A program made the translations under genes and the position numbers. From Polluticoccus soli (GTDB taxonomy: Bacteria > Bacteroidota > Bacteroidia > Chitinophagales > Chitinophagaceae), in the NCBI RefSeq assembly GCF_029269745.1, contig NZ_JARJHT010000001.1, positions 2,232,001 to 2,296,000 of the forward strand: a DNA stretch of 64,000 nucleotides. Direction: 5' to 3'. This document shows, in pieces, positions 8,869 to 17,935 of this stretch. The notes under the pieces are model-generated. The model saw only the letters and a program-made list of their open reading frames with translations, ran no database searches and was not told where the DNA came from. Numbering within the stretch: position 1 is the stretch's first letter; each line of letters starts with the position of its first letter.

Positions 8869-10437
8869 TTGCAAAACAATACCACATACAAACCGGCGCT
8901 GTTGTCAGGCTTGCTCCTGTGCATAGGCCTGTTGGTTATTTACCCCTACTATCAATACTTCGTTGATCCCGATGCTACTGCATACCTCACCATCTCCAGG
9001 CGCTATGCTGCCGACGATTTCGCCCGGGCGGTGAACGGCTACTGGAGTCCGTGGAGTTGTTGGTTGACGGCGCTGGGCATTAAGACAGGGTTAGCTGCTT
9101 TTCCGGCTGCCATCATTGCTAATGCACTTGGGGCGCTGTGCTTTTTGTTCGTCAGCCATTCACTTTTCATACTGTTTGCCATAGAGCGCAGGCTGCAATG
9201 GGCGCTGAATAGTGCGCTTGCTGGTTTTTTACTCTACGCCACATTCAAACAAACCTTCGATGATCTTTGGGAATGTGTTTTCCTGTTGACCAGCCTTCGG
9301 GTTATGCTCAGTGCCGGTTATCTGCATAGGCCGCGCCTGTGGGTATTGAACGGCGTCATTGGCGTATTGGCTTATTTCGCCAAAGCGTATGCTTTCCCCT
9401 TCTTCATACTCAATACGGTTTGCTGTAGTTACTTCCTTAGCAGGCTTGAAGATGAAAAAGGCAATGGCTGGATAAAAGCATCTGTATTTCCTGTTGTAGT
9501 AATGATCGTTTGTAGTAGCTGGTGGATATATCTGCTGTATAATAAATACGGGATCATAACCACCTCTACCGCCGGCACCTTAAATACATCATGGTATCTT
9601 GTTGGGCATCCGCTTTGGGCCGACGGTATCAAGGCGCTGGTTCCACCCATCTATCATGACTCGCCTTATTATTGGGAAGACCCTTACCTGGTAAATGGTG
9701 ACACTCCGCATTTCTGGAATGGCCTGAGATTATTTCTACTACAGATCGTAAAGGCGGGCTTCAACCTGCTGAAAATGGTAAAGAGCATGGGTGAGATATC
9801 GGCTTTTATGCTGGCAACCTGGATCCTGGCTTGGGGAGTCCTTTTTGCGTCGCGCTTACGCATGGTGTTTGACCGGAAACTTCGCGTACTTACACTGTCG
9901 TTCCTGCTATTCCCACTGGGCTTTGTGCTCATCAATTTCGAGGCAAGGTACATCTGGTATATGCTGCCGCTGAGTATGGTGCTGGGCGCGCTGGCTATAC
10001 AACGGTTCCGTGAAAATATGGGTGGCTACGCGAAGATCGTGGCTGCGGTATTTGCGCTAAGCTATCTTGTATGGCCCATTTGGGACATGAAGGGGATGGC
10101 CAACGAGGGTAGGACAGAGCATCAAACAGCAAAGAAGCTAAAGGCTTTAAATGTAAACGGGAGTTTTACCGCCAATGTTGTTTATGGTCCGCAAATGCCG
10201 GCGGTAGCCAGGCTGGCCTATTTTTCTGGCTGTCGTTATTATAATATGCCTCATTCGGACGTCCCCAAACAGCAACTGTTGCAGGAAATGCGCCGCTACC
10301 GGGTGAAATACTATTTCCACTACCAGCCGAATATTGACGGCAACGATTTCCAATTCAGAGACGAGGCCGGGGTGCCGTTTCCCGAGGTGTCGCAGGGTAG
10401 GTTGTCAGGTCTTAAGGTGTTCCTGGTGAACCCTTAA
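8869..10437 (+). CDS. Second polytopic GT-C-like membrane protein
   Basis: A 522-residue membrane protein with about eleven hydrophobic helices. The start is a TTG at 8869, three nucleotides after the upstream stop. No ATG exists before the conserved first helix and the acidic loop DPDATAYLTISRRYA, so TTG with translational coupling is the best start. The loop after helix 1 and the overall topology suggest the GT-C glycosyltransferase superfamily. The C-terminal soluble part (YYNMPHSDVPKQQLLQEMRRY to VFLVNP) could be a periplasmic acceptor-binding domain. It probably works in the same pathway as the preceding gene. Confidence 0.75.
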   Translation: MQNNTTYKPALLSGLLLCIGLLVIYPYYQYFVDPDATAYLTISRRYAADDFARAVNGYWSPWSCWLTALGIKTGLAAFPAAIIANALGALCFLFVSHSLFILFAIERRLQWALNSALAGFLLYATFKQTFDDLWECVFLLTSLRVMLSAGYLHRPRLWVLNGVIGVLAYFAKAYAFPFFILNTVCCSYFLSRLEDEKGNGWIKASVFPVVVMIVCSSWWIYLLYNKYGIITTSTAGTLNTSWYLVGHPLWADGIKALVPPIYHDSPYYWEDPYLVNGDTPHFWNGLRLFLLQIVKAGFNLLKMVKSMGEISAFMLATWILAWGVLFASRLRMVFDRKLRVLTLSFLLFPLGFVLINFEARYIWYMLPLSMVLGALAIQRFRENMGGYAKIVAAVFALSYLVWPIWDMKGMANEGRTEHQTAKKLKALNVNGSFTANVVYGPQMPAVARLAYFSGCRYYNMPHSDVPKQQLLQEMRRYRVKYYFHYQPNIDGNDFQFRDEAGVPFPEVSQGRLSGLKVFLVNP

Positions 10438-10480
10438 ACAATTATTGATAATCGCATATACGACCTTTTCCTTTTATTGC

Positions 10481-10488
10481 TACCTTTG
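10481..10488 (+). promoter_or_regulatory. -7 element of fbaB
   Basis: TACCTTTG, an exact TAnnTTTG match, 30 nt before the aldolase ATG. Confidence 0.6.
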
Positions 10489-10517
10489 CGGCACTTTTAA
10501 TAAAATACCACCTTTAT

Positions 10518-11576
10518 ATGGCATCGAAAAAAATTCAAGATCTGTTGGGCGACCAGGCCGGATTCTATCTTGATCATACCTGCAAAACGATTGACAAATC
10601 TCAGCTGCATACTCCATCGGCTGACAGCGTAGATAACGTATGGATCCCTTCAAACAGGAACATCCAGACTATCCGCAGCATCCAGGCCCTGAACAATCAC
10701 GGTCGTCTTGCCGGTACCGGTTTCGTGTCTATCCTGCCAGTTGACCAGGGTATCGAGCACAGCGCCGGTGCGTCTTTCGCTCCAAATCCTATCTATTTCG
10801 ATCCTGAAAATATCGTGAAACTGGCCATGGAAGGTGGTTGCAACGCAGTTGCTTCTACTTATGGCGTACTGGGTGCAGTTGCCCGCAAATATGCGCACAA
10901 GATACCTTTCATCGTAAAGGTGAACCATAACGAATTCATTTCTTACCCTAACCGTTTCGACCAGATCATGTTCGGCACCATCCGCGATGCATGGAACATG
11001 GGTGCTACGGCTATCGGCGCTACTATCTACTTCGGTTCTGATGAAAGCGCCCGCCAGATCGTTGAGATCGGTAAAGCTTTTGAATATGCGCACGAACTGG
11101 GTATGGCAACTGTACTATGGTGCTACCTGCGTAACCCAGGTTTCAAGAAAGACGGTGTTGATTATCATACCGCTGCTGATCTTACTGCTCAAGCTAACCA
11201 CCTGGGTGTGACCCTGCAGGCTGATATCATCAAACAAAAGCTTCCTACCAACAACGGTGGCTACACTGCCCTGAACTTTGGTAAGACGCACAAGAAAGTA
11301 TACGAAGAACTGACTACTGATCACCCGATCGATCTGTGCCGCTACCAGGTAGCTAACTGCTACATGGGTCGTGTAGGTCTCATCAACTCAGGTGGTGAAT
11401 CTAAAGGTGCTTCTGATATGGCTGAAGCTGTAATGACCGCGGTGGTAAACAAACGTGCAGGTGGTATGGGTCTGATCAGCGGACGTAAAGCATTCCAAAA
11501 GCCAATGAAAGATGGTGTGGAACTGCTGAACACTATCCAGGACGTTTACCTTGATAAAGACATCACGCTGGCGTAA
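10518..11576 (+). CDS. fbaB: Class I fructose-bisphosphate aldolase
   Basis: Cleaves fructose-1,6-bisphosphate to glyceraldehyde-3-phosphate and dihydroxyacetone phosphate through a Schiff base, in cytosolic glycolysis/gluconeogenesis. The 352-residue length equals that of E. coli FbaB (DhnA-type). The C-terminal third follows FbaB closely: [15 protein letters not shown], then [20 protein letters not shown], then [16 protein letters not shown], with the TIM-barrel phosphate-binding glycines. It has its own TACCTTTG promoter and a strong downstream terminator, so it is probably monocistronic. Confidence 0.95.
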   Translation: MASKKIQDLLGDQAGFYLDHTCKTIDKSQLHTPSADSVDNVWIPSNRNIQTIRSIQALNNHGRLAGTGFVSILPVDQGIEHSAGASFAPNPIYFDPENIVKLAMEGGCNAVASTYGVLGAVARKYAHKIPFIVKVNHNEFISYPNRFDQIMFGTIRDAWNMGATAIGATIYFGSDESARQIVEIGKAFEYAHELGMATVLWCYLRNPGFKKDGVDYHTAADLTAQANHLGVTLQADIIKQKLPTNNGGYTALNFGKTHKKVYEELTTDHPIDLCRYQVANCYMGRVGLINSGGESKGASDMAEAVMTAVVNKRAGGMGLISGRKAFQKPMKDGVELLNTIQDVYLDKDITLA

Positions 11577-11600
11577 GTTCACGCTGAGCTAATCAATATT

Positions 11601-11630
11601 AAAAAGGCTGCCTTCAGGCGGCCTTTTTTT
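11601..11630 (+). terminator. Intrinsic terminator of fbaB
   Basis: The hairpin AGGCTGCC / GGCGGCCT (one G-U pair) has a TTCA loop and is followed by seven T. Confidence 0.85.
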
Positions 11631-11637
11631 ATTCTTT

Positions 11638-11706
11638 TTTAATTACCTATTAAGTTTTATTTAATCGGTTTTTCAAGGTGTCGCCTGTTGTATAGGATAA
11701 ATTTAG
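11638..11706 (+). promoter_or_regulatory. Phased box array and CTGT element before FN3 gene 1
   Basis: Hexamers TTTAAT, ATTAAG, TTTAAT and TTTCAA begin at 11638, 11649, 11660 and 11671, an exact 11-bp period. A CTGT begins at 11685, 14 nt after the fourth box, and is followed by TATAGGATAAATTTAG. The same geometry recurs at 19914 and 21700. The CTGT lies 74 nt before the chosen start at 11759, close to the 73 nt seen at the other two. This looks like a direct-repeat operator for an OmpR/PhoB-type or similar regulator; the regulator is unknown. Confidence 0.5.
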
Positions 11707-11758
11707 TATTGGTGCGATGAAGCACTTCTTCTTGACCATTATTAAATACATACAGTCT

Positions 11759-13654
11759 ATGCGAAACCTTTATCTTTTCCTCCTGGCAGCGCTTTCATGT
11801 TCCCTTAATACAATAGCGCAAACTACCATCAACACTACCGTAGGAAGCAGCGGTTATACCGGAACCAATAGCTCTGGTACCAACAGTTTCGTCACGTTTG
11901 TGGTTGAAAATAACAGCGGTGGCGGAATCATTCTTACTGCAGTGGGCAACTGGACCACCACGTCGCACAATAACACTACGTCAACGCTATGGTATAGTTC
12001 AACTTCGCTTAGCGGTTCTCCCGGTACATTAGGAACGCCCACGTGGACTCAAGTTGCTTCTAATGTAGTTTCGGGCATAACTTCAACGGGCGTCAATCCT
12101 GTGATCACAGGTATGAGTTTCCTGATCCCGAATAACGCAGTGTACCGCTTTGCGCTGAATACTACCGGTACAAACTATTACAGCGGGTCGGGAAGTAGCT
12201 GTCCTTCACCTACCTCGTTCACTTCAAACAGTGTTGCGTTAAGAGTGTGCAATGAGCAGATCAGCGGCATGAACATAGGCTATGGGGGAAGTAACAGTCC
12301 ACGTGCTTTTACCGGTTCGATCACATTTATGCCAGCGTGTACTTCCGTTGCCAGTGTGACAGCATCAAATGTGACAGCAACTGCGGCAACACTAAGCTGG
12401 CCTACAGTGAGCGGTTCGCAAGGGTATGAATACGCACTTACGACTTCAGCAACTCCGCCAACAGCAGGTACGTCAACCACAGGAACTAATTATAATGCAT
12501 CTGGTCTTACGCAGTCCACAACTTATTATATGCACGTGCGCAATTCGTGCAGCTCTACATCCTTTTCCGGTTGGACAACGACGTCATTTACAACCCTTAC
12601 TTCCTGCTTTCCGGTTACTGCTGTTAGTGTAAGCAATCTTACAGCCAGCGCGGGTGTGCTCAGTTGGTCACCTGGTGCGAGCACTACAGGTTATGAGTGG
12701 GTGATCAACCAGGCTTCGGGTAACCCGGCAGGCAACGGAGCAGCCACCGCAACTACCAGTACATCTTTCTCAGGTCTTACAAGTGGAGCTACTTACTGGG
12801 CGCACGTGCGCAATGTTTGTGGCGGCGGGGATAAATCATCGTGGAATCATTTTCAATTCACTATGCCTGTTTGTAATAAGCCAACCAACATGCTGATCAG
12901 CAATGTAAGTGACAGTTCTGCTGACCTACTTTGGAGTCAAATGCCGAGTGCCAACGGTTACGATTATGCCGTTAACTTCAGTATTCTGCCACCTACAATT
13001 GGTATTCAAACCACAACCAATATTGCTGCTCATCTCGATGACCTTGTGCCTAACTCAAAGTATTATGTACATGTCCGTTCCAAATGTTTTGCGTCTGATG
13101 CATCTGACTGGCGACTAGATTCATTCATTACGAAGATGGTATGTTATGCACCTATTGTGCAGGTAAATAATTTAGGTACTAATGTTCCTTACGCTTTCTG
13201 GGATGCTGTACCTACCGCAGTCGCTTATGAATATGCGCTGAAGAATACTTCGCAGGAACCTGCTTTTGGTACTACAGTGTATACTACTTATACCGAGTTA
13301 GAGCTGCCTGCAGATGGTAAGGACTATTACCTGCACGTGCGATCAAAATGTAATAGCATGTTCACATTCTCGCCCTGGTCAACGGTTGCACTGCGCACGG
13401 GGATGACGAGTATATCTGCCGTGGGAAAACAGCATGCCGAGATATATCCCAATCCTGTCAGCGATTGGCTATTCATTAAGAATGCGCAACCTGGAACTGT
13501 TTACGCAGTAATAGATATGGCTGGACGCGTATTGATAGATGGCGTGATCACGCAGAATGTTCAGCAAATTGATGCAAGTCGTTTATCATCAGGAGTGTAC
13601 TTGCTCAAATTGAACGATGAAGGATCAACACAATCCCGATTCGTAAAGCAGTAA
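11759..13654 (+). CDS. T9SS-secreted FN3 surface protein 1
   Basis: A 631-residue exported protein: signal peptide (MRNLYLFLLAALSCS to IAQ), an N-terminal module rich in Ser/Thr/Asn (about 20-185), four FN3-like repeats (about 190-545; each ends in a YYxHVRxxC strand) and a T9SS type A sorting domain (IYPNPVSD to FVKQ). It is expected on the cell surface or released. The frame opens 14 codons earlier, but 11759 gives a standard signal peptide and fits promoter spacing seen upstream of paralogues. The N-terminal module is shared with the protein at 21820-23484. A perfect terminator follows. Confidence 0.85.
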   Translation: MRNLYLFLLAALSCSLNTIAQTTINTTVGSSGYTGTNSSGTNSFVTFVVENNSGGGIILTAVGNWTTTSHNNTTSTLWYSSTSLSGSPGTLGTPTWTQVASNVVSGITSTGVNPVITGMSFLIPNNAVYRFALNTTGTNYYSGSGSSCPSPTSFTSNSVALRVCNEQISGMNIGYGGSNSPRAFTGSITFMPACTSVASVTASNVTATAATLSWPTVSGSQGYEYALTTSATPPTAGTSTTGTNYNASGLTQSTTYYMHVRNSCSSTSFSGWTTTSFTTLTSCFPVTAVSVSNLTASAGVLSWSPGASTTGYEWVINQASGNPAGNGAATATTSTSFSGLTSGATYWAHVRNVCGGGDKSSWNHFQFTMPVCNKPTNMLISNVSDSSADLLWSQMPSANGYDYAVNFSILPPTIGIQTTTNIAAHLDDLVPNSKYYVHVRSKCFASDASDWRLDSFITKMVCYAPIVQVNNLGTNVPYAFWDAVPTAVAYEYALKNTSQEPAFGTTVYTTYTELELPADGKDYYLHVRSKCNSMFTFSPWSTVALRTGMTSISAVGKQHAEIYPNPVSDWLFIKNAQPGTVYAVIDMAGRVLIDGVITQNVQQIDASRLSSGVYLLKLNDEGSTQSRFVKQ

Positions 13655-13672
13655 GTGGTTTTTAGTAGTTGC

Positions 13673-13713
13673 TATGTCGGACATTAAAACAATAATGTCC
13701 GACATATTTTTTT
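13673..13713 (+). terminator. Strong intrinsic terminator of FN3 gene 1
   Basis: A perfect 14-bp stem (ATGTCGGACATTA core, 13674-13686 with 13693-13705, plus an outer T-A pair) has a 6-nt AAACAA loop. A T-run follows. The T-run merges with the first TTTAAT box of the next promoter. Confidence 0.9.
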
Positions 13714-13762
13714 AATGTCATTTTAATTTTTATTTAATGTTTTGGCTGAAAATGTTATTAAT
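13711..13762 (+). promoter_or_regulatory. Phased TTTAAT boxes before FN3 gene 2
   Basis: Three identical TTTAAT hexamers begin at 13711, 13722 and 13733 (11-bp period). A CTGA begins at 13746, 46 nt before the ATG at 13792. The arrangement is like that at 11638, with three boxes and a 13-nt rather than 14-nt step to the CTG. Confidence 0.45.
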
Positions 13763-13791
13763 TTCAGTAATAACATAAAAACGGCCTTAAA

Positions 13792-15846
13792 ATGAGAAAG
13801 TTCTACCTTGCTATTTCGACTTTTATACTGGTCCTTTTAACCACATCAGCTCTTTTTGCCCAGGTACCGGAGCTAATGTATTTCCAGTTCAACACTGCTT
13901 CTGGCTCGTCTGTTAACAACGATGCCCAGACAGGTACCAAGGTCAGTACCACCGGCACGCTCACAGCTTTGACACTTACAACCGGAGGGCAATTTAATAG
14001 TGCCCTGTCTGGCAACGGCGGTGTGTCCAGCTCAAATAATTTCAATTCAGGCGCAAGTTTGAATTTATCCGGACCGTGGACAATATCCATGTGGTTTAGT
14101 GGGGTTACTAACGCCCTCAGTTCCAACTACATGTTTGGCGACGCTGGTGGTGTTACATTCCGCGCGCTTACTGGTTCGGGCGTGGTAGCAGGTGCCGGTA
14201 ATCTCGAGATCCGTGCCACGGGAATGACAGATGTATTTTTATACAACGTTTTTGACGCAATCGGTACACCGGTTGTTTGTACCTATGTGTACGATCCAAC
14301 GATCCCGGCCATAAAAGGTTATATCAATGGTGTATTGTCAACAACCGTCTCGCAACCGAATAATCTTGTACTAACCGGCGGTAGCGGCTTCCTCATTGGC
14401 GGCTACGGCAGCAATAATTGCCTTCCTTCCGGTGCAAAGCTGGATGAGTTCAGGATGTATAACCGCGCACTGAGCGCAACAGAAATATCAAACACCTGGA
14501 ATATTGATCTGCTCGCGTCAACCTGTTCAGCACCAACCGGCCTTGCAGCAGGCAGCGTTAGCAACAATAGCGCATCGTTGACATGGAATTCTGTGGCGGG
14601 TTCAATAGGATACGAATATGTGCTCGATCAAACATTGGCCAACCCTTCTGGCTCAGGAACGTTGGTCTCTACCACCAATTATAACGCTTCTGGTCTGAAT
14701 CCTAATACTACGTACTATATCCACGTGCGAAACAAGTGTAGTGCATCTTCGTTTTCAAGCTGGGTTACCACCTCGTTCACTACTCAGAATTTTGTGTCGT
14801 GTTCAGCCCCTGCTGTAGCGAGTGTTGTGCCAACCTCCACCAGTACTGCAATATTGAGTTGGTCGCCCGTACCAGGAACGACAGGCTATGAGTATGTGAT
14901 CAACCAAAATTCTGGCAATCCTGCAGGTAATGGTACCCCGCTTGCAACTACCAGTACAACCCTCGCTGGTCTTACAAGCGGTGCAAGCTATTACGTTCAC
15001 GTAAGAAATGTTTGTTCACCGGTCGATAAATCTGTATGGCTGCATCAACAATTCACCATGCCAGTATGTAACACTCCTACAAATGTTTTGATCAGCAATA
15101 TCACTGATAGTACAACGGACTTGTTGTGGAGCCAGATGCCTAATGCTTCGGGTTACGACTATGCAGCAGACTTTAGTAAACTTCCACCAACAACGTATAA
15201 AAATTCAAACGGCTTTGCTGCGCACCTGTCTGGGTTAGTGCCTAACTCAAAATATTACTTGCACGTGCGGTCGCGGTGTTTTGCTGCAGATACTTCAGCC
15301 TGGCGACTTGATTCATTTGTGACGCTGATGGTTTGCTATGCACCGATAGTGCAGGTAAATGGCCTCGGCACAAACACACCATATTCCTTCTGGGATCCAA
15401 TACCAACTGCAGTAGGTTATGAGTATACGCTAACAAATACAACAGCCGATCCGGCTTTTGGTAATCCCATCTACACTCCGTTTACGGGTTTGACCTTACC
15501 GGACGATGGCAAAGACTATTATTTGCATGTAAGAACGAAATGTAACAGCATGTTTACGTTCTCGCAATGGTCTACAGTTGCTTTGCGCACGGGTATGACC
15601 GATATACCTGTCGTTACCAGCAGCGGTGTAGAAGTATATCCGAACCCTGTTAACGAGGTGCTTTACGTTAAAAAAGCACTAGCAGGTACGAAGTATAGCA
15701 TAGTTGATATGGCGGGACGCGTGCTGGTGAGCGATGTGATCAGGCAGGACAACCAGCAAATAAATGCGAGCCATTTACCAGCGGGCATCTACTTGTTCAG
15801 GTTGAATGATGAAACATTGACCCAGGTGAAGTTTGTGAAGCTATAA
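13792..15846 (+). CDS. T9SS-secreted LamG-FN3 surface protein 2
   Basis: A 684-residue exported protein. After the signal peptide (to LFAQ) comes a concanavalin/LamG-like jelly-roll module (about 25-245), with SGPWTISMWFSG and the closing KLDEFRMYNRALSATEI typical of LamG-type lectin folds. Four FN3-like repeats follow (about 246-600), then a T9SS type A sorting domain (VYPNPVNE to FVKL). It is likely a carbohydrate- or surface-binding adhesin. The FN3 part is very close to that of the next gene, including long stretches of similar DNA. The next gene starts 42 nt downstream with no terminator between, so an operon is likely. Confidence 0.87.
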   Translation: MRKFYLAISTFILVLLTTSALFAQVPELMYFQFNTASGSSVNNDAQTGTKVSTTGTLTALTLTTGGQFNSALSGNGGVSSSNNFNSGASLNLSGPWTISMWFSGVTNALSSNYMFGDAGGVTFRALTGSGVVAGAGNLEIRATGMTDVFLYNVFDAIGTPVVCTYVYDPTIPAIKGYINGVLSTTVSQPNNLVLTGGSGFLIGGYGSNNCLPSGAKLDEFRMYNRALSATEISNTWNIDLLASTCSAPTGLAAGSVSNNSASLTWNSVAGSIGYEYVLDQTLANPSGSGTLVSTTNYNASGLNPNTTYYIHVRNKCSASSFSSWVTTSFTTQNFVSCSAPAVASVVPTSTSTAILSWSPVPGTTGYEYVINQNSGNPAGNGTPLATTSTTLAGLTSGASYYVHVRNVCSPVDKSVWLHQQFTMPVCNTPTNVLISNITDSTTDLLWSQMPNASGYDYAADFSKLPPTTYKNSNGFAAHLSGLVPNSKYYLHVRSRCFAADTSAWRLDSFVTLMVCYAPIVQVNGLGTNTPYSFWDPIPTAVGYEYTLTNTTADPAFGNPIYTPFTGLTLPDDGKDYYLHVRTKCNSMFTFSQWSTVALRTGMTDIPVVTSSGVEVYPNPVNEVLYVKKALAGTKYSIVDMAGRVLVSDVIRQDNQQINASHLPAGIYLFRLNDETLTQVKFVKL

Positions 15847-15888
15847 GCTGTAACCTAATCAGTTAACGTCAAAATAAACCAGGTTAAA

Positions 15889-17790
15889 ATGAAAAGATTT
15901 CACCTATTGACCGCTTTGCTTTTGTTGTTGTGCATGTCCAAAGCGGGTGCACAACAATACACTTATTCGATAACCACTTCAGTTGGAAATTCTATCCCGC
16001 TAGGTGGTACAACCAACATCCGCCAGAACATTTACTATCCATCGGATTTTCCAACTGCTCCGGTCGGTACGATAACCAAGGTGTATTTCCAGCCAAGTTC
16101 AGGAACCAGCTTCAGTTTTACAACGCTGGTCATTAAAATGGGTTATACCAGCCTGAGCACTTTTACTGCCGGGCCTTTTGCTACGGGATTAACCACGGTG
16201 TATTCAAATACTGCCAGTTTTACCACCAATAGCGGAGGATGGATAGAGATACCTTTGCAGACGCCGTTTTTTTATACTGCCAGTCAAAATTTCATTGTGG
16301 AAGCATCGCAGCAGGGTTATACTACCAGTATGTCTGCTATTTGCGATAACTCAACAGCTGCAACAGACAGAACACTTTACGGCACTACCTCATCTTCAAC
16401 CGGCAGCCTGCAGGCACGTGTGATGCGTCTTGGTTTTGATCTTACTCCTGGCACTCCATGCAGTGCGCCTACGGGCCTTGCTTCCGGCAGTGTAACCAAC
16501 AATTCAGCAGCGCTGAACTGGTCGGCTGTGTCCGGTTCAATAGGATATGAATATGTTGTTGATCAGACATCCGCAAACCCATCGGGTTCGGGCACGTTGA
16601 CAACGTCAACTAGTTTTAACGCTACTTCGCTGACACCGAATACAACCTATTACGTGCATGTGAGAAACAAATGCAGTTCCAGCTCTTTTTCATCCTGGGT
16701 TACAATCTCGTTCACTACTCAGAATTTTGTGTCCTGTTATGCACCGTCAGTTGTTAGTGTGGTGCCAACCTCTACCAGCACGGGCATATTAAGTTGGTCG
16801 CCTGTTCCCTTAACACAGGGGTATGAGTATGTGATCGATCAAAATTCTGGAAGTCCATCAGGTAATGGTACATCTACAACTACAACCAGCATATCACTTA
16901 GTGGTCTCACTGGTGGCGCCAGCTATTACGTGCACGTCCGGAATGTTTGCGCCGTGGCAGATAAATCAGTATGGTTAAATCAGCAGTTCACTATGCCGGT
17001 TTGCAGTACCCCTGCCAATGTGTTGATCAGTAATATTACCGATAGCACGACCGACCTGTTGTGGAGCCAGATGCCTAACGCGTCCGGATACGACTATGCA
17101 GTTGACTTCAGCAAACTTTCACCAACGACGTATAAAAATACATCGGGCTTTGCTGCACACCTTTCAGGCTTAGTGCCTAACTCTAAGTATTATCTGCATG
17201 TGCGGGCGCGGTGTTTTGCTGCGGATACTTCTGCATGGCGTCTCGATTCATTTGTTACGCTGATGGTATGTTATGCACCAATAGTGCAGGTAAATGGCCT
17301 TGGCACAAACACGCCTTATGCCTTCTGGGATCCTATACCGACAGCAGTGGGGTATGAATATACACTGACAAACTCAACCGTAGATCCAGCTTTCGGCAGT
17401 CCACTTTATACGCCGTATACCGGACTCACTCTGCCAGACGATGGTAAAGATTATTATCTGCATGTAAGGACAAAATGTAACAGCATGTTTACCTTCTCTC
17501 AATGGTCAACCGTCACATTGAGAACCGGAATGACCAATGTATCAATTCAGCAACAAGGCGACGCGCTACAGATATATCCTAACCCTACACGGGATAAGCT
17601 TTATCTCAAAGGCGATATTGCAAACTCTATGATTACTGTTACCGACGTAACTGGTGCTGTTGTTCTAAAATATCTGGCAGCTGGTAACGCCATTCAGGAA
17701 ATAAATACTTCTGAATTGCCAGCGGGTATTTACCTGCTAAAGATATCAGATGGTGAACAGTTACAATCAGTTAAGTTCACCAAAGAGTAG
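15889..17790 (+). CDS. T9SS-secreted FN3 surface protein 3
   Basis: A 633-residue exported protein: signal peptide (MKRFHLLTALLLLLCMS to GAQ), a beta-rich N-terminal module (about 22-190; YYPSDFPTAPVGTITKVYF, IVEASQQGY), four FN3-like repeats (about 192-545) and a T9SS sorting domain (IYPNPTRDKLYL to FTKE). The same N-terminal module type occurs at 23658-25343, 27547-28965 and 39650-41512. It is co-oriented with and 42 nt from the preceding gene. The ligand is unknown. Confidence 0.87.
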   Translation: MKRFHLLTALLLLLCMSKAGAQQYTYSITTSVGNSIPLGGTTNIRQNIYYPSDFPTAPVGTITKVYFQPSSGTSFSFTTLVIKMGYTSLSTFTAGPFATGLTTVYSNTASFTTNSGGWIEIPLQTPFFYTASQNFIVEASQQGYTTSMSAICDNSTAATDRTLYGTTSSSTGSLQARVMRLGFDLTPGTPCSAPTGLASGSVTNNSAALNWSAVSGSIGYEYVVDQTSANPSGSGTLTTSTSFNATSLTPNTTYYVHVRNKCSSSSFSSWVTISFTTQNFVSCYAPSVVSVVPTSTSTGILSWSPVPLTQGYEYVIDQNSGSPSGNGTSTTTTSISLSGLTGGASYYVHVRNVCAVADKSVWLNQQFTMPVCSTPANVLISNITDSTTDLLWSQMPNASGYDYAVDFSKLSPTTYKNTSGFAAHLSGLVPNSKYYLHVRARCFAADTSAWRLDSFVTLMVCYAPIVQVNGLGTNTPYAFWDPIPTAVGYEYTLTNSTVDPAFGSPLYTPYTGLTLPDDGKDYYLHVRTKCNSMFTFSQWSTVTLRTGMTNVSIQQQGDALQIYPNPTRDKLYLKGDIANSMITVTDVTGAVVLKYLAAGNAIQEINTSELPAGIYLLKISDGEQLQSVKFTKE

Positions 17791-17813
17791 AAAATGAAAA
17801 TGCCAATTATACA

Positions 17814-17842
17814 AGAAAGCCATACAACAGTATGGCTTTCTC
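17814..17842 (+). terminator. Probable terminator after FN3 gene 3
   Basis: A perfect 11-bp stem (GAAAGCCATAC with complement, 17815-17825 and 17830-17840) has a 4-nt loop. The T-tract after it is short, so efficiency is uncertain. Confidence 0.6.
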
Positions 17843-17935
17843 ATTACCGGTCGTTGTTCTCTTGTTAATGATTTTAGAGTTAAATTTTTTTAATCTAACT
17901 TTATACTTCCTATTAAACTTTTAACTGTAAACTTT

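Noticed and set aside
11717-11758. Earlier ATG for FN3 protein 1
   Set aside because: It would add 14 residues before the signal peptide and give a promoter-to-start distance unlike the paralogues.
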